Of a stretch of 64,000 bases of DNA, positions 14,503-25,019 are shown piece after piece (within the stretch, counting starts at the first letter, position 1; each line of letters opens with the position of its first letter). This DNA is from Archilochus colubris. Its lineage: Eukaryota; Chordata; Aves; Apodiformes; Trochilidae. The position numbers were made by a program, and so were the translations under genes. The DNA is taken from NCBI GenBank assembly GCA_023079485.1, contig CM041083.1, positions 152,662,552-152,726,551 of the forward strand. Direction: 5' to 3'. The notes beneath the pieces were generated by a model. It did no database searches, was not told where the DNA came from, and worked only from the letters and a program-made list of their open reading frames with translations.

Positions 14503-14597
14503 GGTCAAATGCTTACAACAAGTCAACTTCTAAGACCTGTTTGCCACTTTTGTTCTACAGTTTTTTACTACAGTTGACTTGTTGTAAGCATTTGACC
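14503..14597. repeat. Perfect 26-bp inverted repeat with 43-bp loop
   Basis: The left arm, 14503-14528 (starts GGTCAAATGC, ends GTCAACT), is exactly the reverse complement of the right arm, 14572-14597 (starts AGTTGACTTG). Outside the arms, CTGG at 14501 pairs with the right flank if one base indel is allowed. The 9-mer TCAAATGCT also occurs just upstream at 14494, making a local direct repeat. The loop is 43 bases and pyrimidine-rich. A transcript from either strand could fold into a 26-bp perfect stem. Confidence 0.93.
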
Positions 14598-15089
14598 CAG
14601 TTATTATGTAAAGGGTTTTAATGTGATCTGGAGTTCCTCCATTGGAACCAGAAAAGAGATGCATGATTAAGATCTGTGGCATTAATAAAGTCATCCCATA
14701 GCATAAAGACATAAGAAAACACATGTTGTAGTGTGCAAGGAGAAAAGAAAATTCTATAATCTATTTTTTATTTTATTTATTCTTTGATGCTAAGTTCTAT
14801 CTGATATTTAAAATTCTGTTGCTCCTTTAAGGTTCTATAAGAAATCTGTGGTTTTGAGGTGAATTGTTATTTATTATCATAACTTGAGCATGTCTTTCAT
14901 GTTTTTTATAAGGCAGTGACTGATGTTGCCATGATTAATTTTTTTAACCAAGTAAGAAATTAATTTTAAAGGTGTTAATTAACCACTAATATTTAGGTAA
15001 TCATAAGAAAAGAGGAGGAGTGCAGAGAGAATAACCCCATAATCCACTGTAACACATCATTAGACATTGATATAACTTTTTTTTCTTTG
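14598..15089. other. Unassigned spacer
   Basis: AT-rich DNA between the hairpin and the LTR, with no recognised feature. Confidence 0.4.
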
Positions 15090-15975
15090 ATTTTATGGGT
15101 TTCAGCCCAGGCAAAGTTTCAGTATCATGAATGGGAAGCCAGTCCCAGAGAATCCAAGAAGGCACACCAACAGTTGTGATACTCTATTTTGTGTGGCAAG
15201 GTTTTGGTCATGAGGGGTCTGCAAGAAAACATTAGAAGCTGCACCCATGTCAGACAACCCCAGTTCCAGTCAGCTCTGAGATGAACCCTCCACTGGGCAA
15301 AGATGACATTTGTAGTGCCTCACTGATAACACATTTTAGAAGGGGGGAAAAAAACACCTGGGAGAGAGGAGCAAGAATACGTGAGAGCACAAACTCTGCA
15401 AACAAGGTGAGTGAAGAAGAAAGAGGAGGTGGTGCTTTGGGCACCAAAGCAGATATTGTCCTGCAGCCCATGGTGAAGACCATGGTCAAAGTGGTTGCCC
15501 TCCAGCATCACAGAGATCTGCAGTGCAGGAGGTGCCCAGCCTGCAGTCCCTAGAAAGTGTGAGCTGAAGCAGGTTCCTGTCAGTATTTGTGACCACATGG
15601 AGAGGAGCCTATGTTGAGACAGGTTTGCTGTCAGGACCTATGGATAGACCTATCCTGTAGCAGTCTTCTCCCTCTTTCCCCATGGAAAGAAACTCTGCTA
15701 GAGTAGCTCATGAAGAGCTGCAGCCTGTGGGAAGGAGCCGTGTTGGAGAAATTTGTGGAGGACTGTCTCTCTTGGGAGGGACCTCATGTTGGAGCAGGAT
15801 AAGAAGCAAGGAGTGGCTGAGACAAATCTTTATGAGGTAACCATAACCCCACTGCTCCATTCCCCTGAGATGTGCAGGGGAAAGAGGTAGAAGAATTTGG
15901 AATGATGATGAGCCTGGGAAGAAGGGAGGACTGAAGGGAAGATGTTTTATGTTTCATACATATTTCTCATTAATT
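15090..15975 (+). mobile_element. LTR of an avian ERV, 5' and central part
   Basis: A GC-richer block that follows a well-known long neoavian LTR family. It has an opening like GGGTTTCAGCCCAGG, a block beginning at about 15335 with AGAAGGGGGGAAAAAAAC, then GAGAGAGGAGCAAGAATACG, a series of degenerate repeats of the type 'GACC..CATGGAGAGGAGCC...GAGCAGG' (15470-15800), and finally AGCCTGGGAAGAAGGGAGGA near 15913. The family's 3' part (an A/T-rich polyadenylation region and a GC-rich end) is missing. The short open frames at 15250-15598 are read-through of this GC-rich repeat, not genes. Confidence 0.72.
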
Positions 15976-18009
15976 TCAAAAAAGTCAAGATGCAAGTTTA
16001 AGTTGTTTTAAGTTTAGAAAGGTGATTCCCATAGTATAATGACTTTCATGTGCATCACTGTTTTTGAAATTATTCTGGCAACCAACAGTAAGCAAGAATG
16101 AATGCCACTGTTTTAATCTGAAAAAAAACAGTGAGTTTTATCTGTATACTGTTTCAATTTCATGGCCTGAACCCTACTTCTATATCTCAGTTAAAGGCCT
16201 AATTCACAAAAAAAAACCAAAACAAAACAAAAAAGGAAAATGTTACTTTTTAAGTCAATCCTCACTGGAAATTGTCATGAGATTGAAATGTTCTCTTGAT
16301 TTAAGTCATTTAACCATTTACATGCATTACACTGACTTTACTATTTGTGACACAAATAGTGTTTTAAAAAAAAGAATATTTAGAATATCTCCAGGAAAAA
16401 ACTCTGTGAGTCATAGATCTTAACATTAGCAAGGGGCAAGAGCTTCAGTTTCTCAGTCCTGTATTGAGATGATTTTTAGTATATTTTTAACAAACAAATT
16501 TAGTACAATTTTGAGTATTTTTCAAACTTCATGAAACCTGTCCTCTAGGTCTTATAAGCCTTTCAGAATACACATGAGGATGAGAAAATATTAATCCTTA
16601 TGATAATGCTGGTGGTATATGAAGAAAAATAAATGATTGCAGGTCATCTTTACTGGGTCTTTTTACCAAACAACCAAAATAGCACTCATTTGGCAAGTCT
16701 GTAACCAGCTGAAAGAAAGTTCTGAGGACAAAGGACTACATCACTGAAGATGCAAAGAAGTCCATCTAATACAATGTAATAAGCCATTTACTCTTCACAG
16801 GAGTCCTCTGAGTAAATTCAAATACAAGCTCAGACTTGATAATTGTGCAATTCTAGTAAGATGGGTAATATATGAAATAAACACATAATTATTTTGAGAG
16901 GCATGTAGCCAAGAAAAAGATTTAACAAGCAGGTTGAAGCAACAATTGGTTTCACTTTGCCTGAGCATATCTATGCATGCTGATGCTTCATAAAAAAAAA
17001 CCTGTAATATCATGACTAAGGAACTGAAAAACAATTTCCTCTTCAAAGAAGCTGTAGAGCATATCCATTCCTATACAGAGAAAAGGATGGCATGGGGGAA
17101 GAGTAAAATTAAATTACATGAAGTGAGAATAATAAATAAAATTAAACAACTACATAGCTGTTCTTCAAACAGACAATGAGATCTATCATAAGAGATTCTA
17201 TCAAATGAAAGCCAGCTGGGACAGGAAGGTCTGGAATGCTTACTCCAAAAGGCACTTAGGTGGCAGTCAAAGAGCTATAAATACTCTGAACTAAAGGGAT
17301 TCCAAAAGGTTACAACTTGTCCAGTGATTAATCTGGGAGTTAGGAGATCTATATCCTATTGCCCCTCCTTGCAAAAAGCAACTGTAACTACATGGGCTTG
17401 CAGTGGCTGCTTGTGGATTTGATGTAGGGTGGCATTGCCACAGAGGGTTGGAGAGCATTTTTGAACAGTGAGTTATCACAGAATTGCCAGTGACGTGTGG
17501 CTGTCTTCTGTCACTGTGACACAGATTAACCCACAGTGGATTTGAACACTTAGGTTTACTTTAAAACCTCTGAGATTAGAGCTTTTACCCTACTTGATTA
17601 TTTCACATACTCACATCTATCTCACTCACCTACCCTGCTTACCAAAAGGGAGTCAGTGCATAATCCTAGGGAGGTGCTTTAGAAGACCTGGTTGCCACTG
17701 AATAAGATCTAAAGTAGTAATCCCTCCACTGAGAAGTTAAGTAACACTATCTTTTTCAAAACACAGCTCAAATCAAAGAAAAAACAGAATGGGATTAATT
17801 TTAAATCTTGACTTGGTGGCAGGATTCATCTTCAGAATGTAGGTACCTAAGTACAGGATCCTACAAGTGGGGTTTTTATAAAAGCAAGTTGTTCAGATAA
17901 ACCTTCAAAACTTCATTTTAATCAGTGGAAGACTAGAGCTCCATGCAGTTACCCACATACAAGCAGGTGTCCTTGTGTATCTGAGGCAAGCCCACTAGGA
18001 TTTGAGAAT
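15976..18009. other. Unassigned non-coding DNA
   Basis: No recognised element. The 119-codon plus-strand frame at 16064-16423 contains a K/Q-rich low-complexity stretch from an A-rich run and resembles no family. A GC-richer patch at about 17290-17490 is unidentified. Confidence 0.42.
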
Positions 18010-18058
18010 GACACAGAATTTATGACATAGATTTTATGACACAGAATTTATGACACAG
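18010..18058. repeat. 14-bp tandem repeat, 3.5 copies
   Basis: GACACAGAATTTAT at 18010-18023, then GACATAGATTTTAT (two changes), then GACACAGAATTTAT again, then GACACAG. Confidence 0.93.
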
Positions 18059-18551
18059 CCATTGCAATCTTTGCTATTGCTGAAGGCCAGAAGAAATATC
18101 CTGTAGAAACCAAAATTACATTAGTCATCTGTCTTTATGTGAATAAATATCACTAAAAGAGTAAAATTAAATTGTCTTTATTTAAGTATTCAATGTCATT
18201 TGAGTTGCCTTGGTCTATTGAAAGCAGGGTACTAGAAACCAAAACAATTCTGGAATGGAGGCTGGAGTTTTTACTTACTTGGGAATGGTAAACTTGCTTT
18301 TATTCATAGCTGAGTACACATGAGCCATACACAAAATGTGTGAGTCACAGTTTCAAGTCTCTTTTACTGCTCAATGGATTCAAGAATCTCTCACTAATCT
18401 ATAATTTTTTTTAGGTAATAGGATAGCCCACTTATGTTGAATCTGTACAAAATAGCTTAAGATCTATTTGGCCCATAAATGAACACTAAAAAAACCCCTC
18501 AAAACATTATAATATAGTTTAGCAATTAAATTACTTCTAAAAACACTTGTG

Positions 18552-18606
18552 GTTTTTTGTTTGTTGGTTGGTTTTTTAGTTTGTTTGTTTGTTTGTTTGT
18601 TTTTTG
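18552..18606. repeat. (GTTT)n-type microsatellite
   Basis: G/T-rich run with an interrupted first half and a pure GTTT series at about 18579-18601. Confidence 0.9.
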
Positions 18607-19130
18607 GCAATGTGGTTTCACATTCTGTGAAGTGGTTACCATACACTGTTCTCTCTTTTTCCCATACAAAACCCAATAATAAGATTAGCCCAGTAAGGGG
18701 ATAAAAATATTCTTCTGAGTGTTAAAGTGTAGCCTGTGAAAATTCTTTGGCACTGCAGAAAAAATGGCCCTTGGATTATTTAATTGTTTTAGCATGAATT
18801 TTCACACGTCTGTAAAAATAACACTTTTCAGAGATTACAGTACAAGTGACACTGTGTAGCTAAACTATTCAGCTCCAACTGACCAGAAACATCAGTTAGC
18901 TTTATTTGAGGATAAGGTTTAGATGTTTTCAGAAAGAGAAATTGCAGTGAGAGTTTAGTGGGAATTTCCATGACATTCACATTAATAGCTCTGAATTCAT
19001 TAATAATTATCATTATTAACACGATAAATAGCAAATGTGTTGATAATTATGGGACACCGAAAATGGAGACATAATAAAATAAATTCAGACACCATAGCCT
19101 CATGAGGTGCTAATCTTAATGGCAACAATC

Positions 19131-19166
19131 ACTCATTTGTTATTTTCAACTCATTTGTTATTTTCA
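19131..19166. repeat. 18-bp perfect tandem duplication
   Basis: ACTCATTTGTTATTTTCA occurs at 19131-19148 and is repeated without a gap at 19149-19166. It looks like a slippage or short tandem duplication event. Confidence 0.95.
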
Positions 19167-19783
19167 CAGGTGAAATATATCCAGTTAAGGTGGAGATGTA
19201 ATAGAAGTATCAGTAATGTCCTCAGTGTTAATGTCCTACTTTGTTTACATCAAATAACGCTAAGGATTTTAAAAATTGGTTTCTACAATAAATAAACTGG
19301 TTTCTCATTAGATAAAACAGAATAGTTTGCCTTTAACCACAAAATGAAACAAACCAAAATGAAACGCAACTAAACAAAATAAAGTAACTTCTCTCTGCCC
19401 TCACATTAAGCTCTTGTTTCCTGTTCTCTGCTAGCTGAGGAGTCACACTCCTGCTGATCACAACATGGAACAGTATAATAAATTTGAGTGTTAGAAATTA
19501 GTGAAAAAAATTACCATAATCATTCATTTAAATATTGAAAATAAATCAGCTGCCTACCACAGGAATATATCAAGTACTGAGCAGTAATTAACCCAGAATT
19601 AATACCATATATTAGTGACAGGAAAATCTAGTTGACACTGGGAAGAAAAAAATGTAAGGTATCCCAACAATCTATGGTGAATTTTAAAATAATTTATATA
19701 GGTTAAATTTACTTTCATCTTCACCTAAGGATAGTAGACAGTTCTGGATGAAGTTCTCCTATAAGCATAATATACCATGTGCC

Positions 19784-20120
19784 TCATCTTAGGGGTAATG
19801 AAAGCAGCTTTATCACACATGTGAGATACATTACCTTCTTCTTTGCTTTTTTTAAATGTAGGACTTTATACTTGGCATTGTTCATGAGGCTGGCATAGGC
19901 CCACCTCTCAAACCTATAAAGGTCCTTCTGGATGGCCTCTTTTCCCTCCACCAGACTGACAGCAGTGCCCAGCTTGGTGTTGTCTGCAAACTTGCTGAGA
20001 CTACACTCAATCCCACTGCCCATGTCTCTGAAAAAGATGTTAAACAGTGTTGGGCGTCATATCAACCCCTGAGAAATGTCACTTGTTACTGATTTCCTCT
20101 TGGACACTGAGTATGTTTTA
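19784..20120 (-). mobile_element. CR1 LINE fragment, RT core
   Basis: The minus-strand frame 19784-20023 reads the CR1 segment GSGIECSLSKFADNTKLGT, followed by the downstream AIQKDLYRFERWA and KVLHLKKAKKK stretches. In CR1 the catalytic box is FADD; here the second aspartate is replaced by asparagine (FADN), so this copy cannot be a working polymerase. Beyond 20023 the match continues in other frames (PTLFNIFF-like) to about 20120. Both ends are truncated. Confidence 0.9.
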
Positions 20121-20961
20121 AAGATTCTTTCATTGATTATGATTACTGGAAGATTTCAACCTTTTCTTTATATCTCATTCTTTGGTATAACAGGATGAGC
20201 CTCATGGCCACTAGAAAATTACCTAAATGTCTACATTCTTTTCAGCTATGTAGCAAAGGTACTGACATCCAGAGCAATCACATACATATCTTTATGTTTG
20301 TTTTAAAATAGGGATAATATTGATATAACTTTTGATATTTACTTTTTGAATTTTTGTATTGACTTGCTATACAAGGATATTTCATAGCTAGGGAAATCTT
20401 GGCAGGTTAGCTATTTTTGCTTGTTTATTAGAGTAGCTGGGGTGAAGCTTACTTTTTAACCTGTTTCTTGTCAAAGACTTGCTTTCCAGAGTTAAATATC
20501 TTAGGGACTAAACTGCCAAAAAACCCCAACTAACAAACAAACAAAAAGACAAAACCACAACGTTTCTTCTTGAAATTTCAATATTTTCTAGATTATTACT
20601 GTGAGTAGCCTTTCAAATAACACCAGATTTCCTTTTAAACAGACAAAGTCAGTTATTTAGCCCTTGTTAAATGTAACTGGATCTACTGTGAGGATTCTGT
20701 TTCATAGTGATTATTGCAGTAAAAGAGACTTAACTACATGTTAATAAAAGGTCAAATCTTGTTCCCACTGAATTCGATGAAATTTTAATCCTTGATTTTA
20801 GCAAGACTAACATTTTATTTTGATGAGTTATATTCTAATATATATGTAGTGTAGATAATATAAGCCTAAGAACACAATAACACAAGGTAAACCTTCCCTG
20901 TTTTTAAAATGCAGACCTGCAAATTTTTATCCAGATGGAAAGTATTTTAAAGTATTTTTGC

Positions 20962-21030
20962 ATCTATTTATCTATCTGCATCTATTGTATCTATATCTAT
21001 GATACAATAGTAAGTAGTATTGTATCTATC
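20962..21030. repeat. Degenerate (TCTA)n microsatellite
   Basis: Repeated CATCTATT/TATCTATC motifs, with TATTGTATC present twice directly and once inverted. Confidence 0.8.
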
Positions 21031-21144
21031 TTTTGAATTTTTAATCTTATTTGAGCACAGAACTATTCTGATTCAGAAAGTTCACGTCAACTTCTTTGTG
21101 CACAAGATTTTTTGTGCTTTTTTGACAAAAATAGAATGTATCCT

Positions 21145-21176
21145 AAAAACAAGCAAGCAAACAAACAAACAAACAG
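21145..21176. repeat. (CAAA)n / (CAAG)n microsatellite
   Basis: AACAAGCAAGCAAACAAACA series, continuing with CAAAC units. Confidence 0.9.
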
Positions 21177-22417
21177 AAAAAAAAGAGGAAGGATCAAAAT
21201 TTGGCTCTGTATTTTAATTTATGTTCTTTCCCCTACATTTTACTTGCACACACATCCACACCTGAATACTATTATAATATCACAAAGAGGCAACATTTCC
21301 AACATTAACATTACAGCATATGAGAAAATTGCCTGCTTAGTGTAGTGTTAGCTTCATATTCATCTAAAAACAAATAAAACAAAACTATCTGGTGAGTAGT
21401 CTAAATAAAAACCAAGGTAGGAAAACTAATGTTCCATTAAGAATGATATATATAGAGAAATTAAAAATATAACTCGGTGCTACACTCCTTACTGTTTCCC
21501 TCTGGGTTTCAGAGCAGTGTCTGGCAAATCTTTTCATTATGCTCTTGCTGAAAATCCTAACTACAGCTTTTCTAAAGAATTGACAGATACACTGTAGATA
21601 CCTCATCTTTCTAAAATAGAGAGAGGAAAGAACCATGCATAAGAAATTTGCGACTGAACAGCTGTTCAAACTAAAAATAACTTTGGAAGAAAGCTGAATC
21701 CTGAAGAAAAGAAAGCTTGCAGGTGAATAACTACCTGGATCCTGGCTGCATCACATGTTAGCACAGTAAGAAAAATAAGGGTGGCTTTCTAAAGTCTGCA
21801 TGAAAAAGTCATTCACTTTGACAGAGATGAATGGAGCCATATATGTTACTGGATGTCCGAGCTTAACACAAGCATATGCTTTTTATTTAAGAGATGAATT
21901 TAGAAGTAGAATCACATCATCCATTCAAAATGGAAGTGGCTAACTTTGTGCATCTTTCATGTTTATGTCTTGAAGTCCTTAATTTTATTCTTACCTCAGC
22001 ACTGCAAAAACGAGCATGACTTTAGCAGGAGCAGCCAGAATATTAAGCATATTATGGCATCAGGGTCAGGATCTAAGTATTATGTATATGGTTATAGCAA
22101 CCACGTGATATTAGAGAATTATTAATCCTCTAACCTGCATTAAGTCATGCTTCTTAAGGTTGCACTCAAATATTTTAAGAACTCAGAAACAAGAAAAGCT
22201 TTACAACAGATACTCTTCCAGACACCTAATTTCCCATTCCCAGCTACAGTCTCCAATAATTGGAGAATCTGATAATTCTGATAAATTCCTGAACTGCAAG
22301 ATGTCTCAATGAATATGTTTCAAGGACAGATGTTAGAGTAAATTTCATGAGGGAACATTGCAAGAGATATAAAGTTTTTTGTGATAAAAATTGATCTGCA
22401 TCTTCAATTTTTACCAT

Positions 22418-22490
22418 AGAATAGAATCATGTAATAACTTGGGTGGAAGAGAGTTCTGGTGGTCTCTAGTTCAACCTCTAGTCCTTCTCG
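22418..22490 (-). mobile_element. CR1 3' tail remnant
   Basis: The plus strand reads ATAGAATAGAATCATGTAAT, then a GGGTGGAAGAGAGTTCTGG block, then a TAGTTCAACCTC block. This is the reverse complement of a CR1 3' end (canonical order: octamer tail, TTGGAAGGGACCT, ATCATCTAGTCCAACC). Only the last 70 bases of an element remain. Confidence 0.75.
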
Positions 22491-22978
22491 GCAGAATGGG
22501 GAAGAGAATAGGAAGAAAAAAAGCAAGGAAACTCATTGATTGAGATAAAGGCAGTTTAATAAGTGAAGGAAATGGAAAAATAAAACAAGTAATGAACAAA
22601 TAATCATTAAACATCTTCCACAAACAAACTGATGCCCAGTTTCTAAGCAATGGCAGCCTTGGCAGACAACCACTTTTCTTCCTTTACCCTCAGTTTTTAT
22701 TACAAAGTAGGACATGTTATGGTATTGAATATCAATTTGATCAATTTGGGTCAGCTGTCTCAGCTGTGCCCTTTCCCAGCCTCTTGCCTCTCCCAACTAT
22801 CCCAACCTACTTACTGGGAGGAGAAAAAGTGGTGGAGAAAAGAAAAAAAAAAATAAAAAGAAAAGACAAATTTGACACTATAAAAGCACTTTTTAGCAAT
22901 AAAAAAGCACTGATGTACTATCAATACTTTTAGCCACAGACTCAACACACAGCACCATATGGTTTGTTATGAAGGAAG
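22491..22978. other. Unassigned spacer between two CR1 tails
   Basis: Contains short chance frames on both strands and an A-rich run at about 22820-22865. It could be the interior of a decayed element, but no coding match was seen. Confidence 0.35.
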
Positions 22979-23062
22979 TTCACAGAATCACAAATCATGA
23001 AGCTTGGAAAAGACCTCTAAGATCATCAAGTTCAACTGTCCTCCATCTTGGCCAGAACCAGT
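22979..23062 (-). mobile_element. CR1 3' tail remnant
   Basis: The plus strand reads TTCACAGAATCACAAATCAT, then a GGAAAAGACCTCTAAGATC block, then AAGTTCAACTGTCC, the reverse complement of a CR1 3' terminus. It is a separate, less diverged fragment in the same orientation as the tail about 0.5 kb to the left. Confidence 0.85.
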
Positions 23063-24309
23063 AAAAAAAGTAATCGAAAGGTTCCATTTCTCATCTGAAA
23101 AATATCAACAAAATTTTATCATCTCAAATACCTCATCTTTGTGTACTTGAAAATAATACTCACATAGCCTGAACAGAAATATAAAGGGTAGGAAGGAGGG
23201 ATTGCATGGATTACCAACAAAACTGAAGGCTAAGTTACAAAATCCTCTATTTTATTCCTATATTTATTTGAGATATGATGCAAATTTTCTACTCTGATAT
23301 CTGTGAGAAATTTACAAGTTTTGCATATGAAGAGTAGCTACTAAATAATTCTTTCTCCAAATTTAGTATTTTTTTTATATATATCTTTTATTCACATCTC
23401 CCAAGAGATCTCTGCATTCTTATGTACCAAGTACAGTTTATAATCTCAGGAGTATACTTGTTTAGCTTCAGTTTGCTATTATAACCAGCCTGAAGAGGTT
23501 AGAAAAGTAGGAAAAAGCAAATTATTCTCCATCTGCTGTGAAATATCTCCATGGATTTTACTGCAGCTACACTACATATCCTCTTTTTATGTGTAGGTAT
23601 TTACCCTCTCTATAGATCTCTAAGAGAAGGCTTAAGAGTCCAAGCCAGTTTTGTTCAGGTTTTCTCCAGAGACAATTGATATGGATGGGTGCTTCCAAAT
23701 GGTAGCTAACCTAATTGTATGGAACGTAAAATCTTCTGGAAGTTCCTGTGTAAAATCAGCTTGATAACAACTTTAAACTTATCTTTGAAACAGGTGAAGC
23801 TGGATCAGTTAAAGCCCACTCATTTTATTCTCTGCTACACCACATTCTTTGTCCTGATACTACTGCTTTCCAGAGAAGAAAATAAAAACCTGGATTTGGG
23901 GTTGTTTTTGTCAAGAATTTATTTCCTGACCCTTTCCAGGGTGAGTTTTTATCATTCCAGGCACTTAGAGTTTGGTTTCAACAATTCTGACATAGTGTCA
24001 GGAAACAAATATTATCAGCAGGGGAGTATACAGAGAACAGAATGACTTTATATTAGTATGTAACAAAAATGTTATTCTGAAAATAAGTGTAGACAGTATC
24101 ATAGCAAAATAAAACAAAAATCTGGAAACCTGAATCTATCACTTTTATGTATATAATAAATGTTGTTGGTTTAATAAAAATTCAGCTATCAAATTTATGA
24201 TAGTTGTAAATGTCAATAAACTGTGGCTCTGTATGCTTATAAATGTACTTGAAAATGTACATTACACTTTACAGAGGTCCAGGACAATCACAATTCACTT
24301 CCATAAGAA
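23063..24309. other. Unassigned AT-rich DNA
   Basis: No recognised element. A 108-codon plus-strand frame at 23719-24045 has no family resemblance. Confidence 0.4.
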
Positions 24310-25019
24310 CAAGGTGTCCTGGTTTGAGCTAGGATAGAACCAATTTTCTTTCTTGTGATTTTACTTTCACCTAAGTCTTTTCTAAGTATCTGTACTTAGA
24401 GAAATTAACAGCAATTTTCTCACTCAGTGCCTGCTTCTAGGATTAATAACACTCGATATTTATAGTTATGGCTAGAGAATGGTGTGCAGAGCCAAGGACA
24501 CTGCTCAGTTCTGAGGGTAAAGGGCTCACTCTCCTTTAGGGAGGAGTGAACCAGACAGATGATCAGATTTGTTCAAATGAAGTATTCCATCCCGTACCTG
24601 CCATATTATTATAAACTTGCAGGATCACAAGAATCAAGCTCTTTGTCTATGGCCAGTGTCCTGAGTGGACTCTGTCTCTTTCTCTGTTTTTAAATTCAAT
24701 TCATGACCTCCTGAATCTGTCTGTTCCTGCACCCAGCTTCCATCTTCATATTACTCCAGTAACCCAGTCTGGGACTTTTCTCAGTGGTGACATGAGCGCT
24801 AGTGGGCAGGGGGAATGTGATACTACTTTTGTATATAACTGTGTATATTTACATATTTCATTATCTTCCTTTTCATTAAAGCTGCATAGTTTAGTTTCCA
24901 TCCAGTAAATGTATCTCCATTAATAACTCTCCTTTCCCTACAGGGGAAGGCAGAGGGATTAATAGAGACCATCTGCCATTCTTTTAATTGCCAGCCCAAC
25001 GTTAAACCATGACACAAGG
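24310..25019 (+). mobile_element. Complete solo LTR (700 bp) with 5-bp target-site duplication
   Basis: The LTR runs from 24315 (TGTCCTGGTTTGAGCT) to 25014 (...TTAAACCATGACA). Its ends form the retroviral TG...CA pair within a perfect 4-bp inverted repeat (TGTC/GACA). The five bases before it (CAAGG, 24310-24314) are repeated immediately after it (25015-25019), as expected of integrase-made duplications. An ATTAAA polyadenylation-type signal lies at 24875-24880. The start and the GTTAAACCA end match the neoavian ERV LTR type also seen, truncated, at 9750-10268. No internal retroviral genes flank it, so it most likely arose by recombination between the two LTRs of a provirus. Orientation is assigned from the recalled family consensus and the poly(A) signal. 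Confidence 0.92.

Larger units (their letters stand above)
20121..22417. other. Unassigned AT-rich DNA with microsatellites
   Basis: Contains TCTA-type repeats at 20962-21030, including the 9-bp inverted pair TATTGTATC (20983) and GATACAATA (21001), and a CAAA run at 21145-21176. No transposon or gene was recognised. The 94-codon minus-strand frame at 21385-21669 shows no family signature. Confidence 0.45.

Noticed and set aside
16064..16423. 119-codon plus-strand frame
   Set aside because: Contains a K/Q/N low-complexity run from an A-rich tract and has no recognisable domain.
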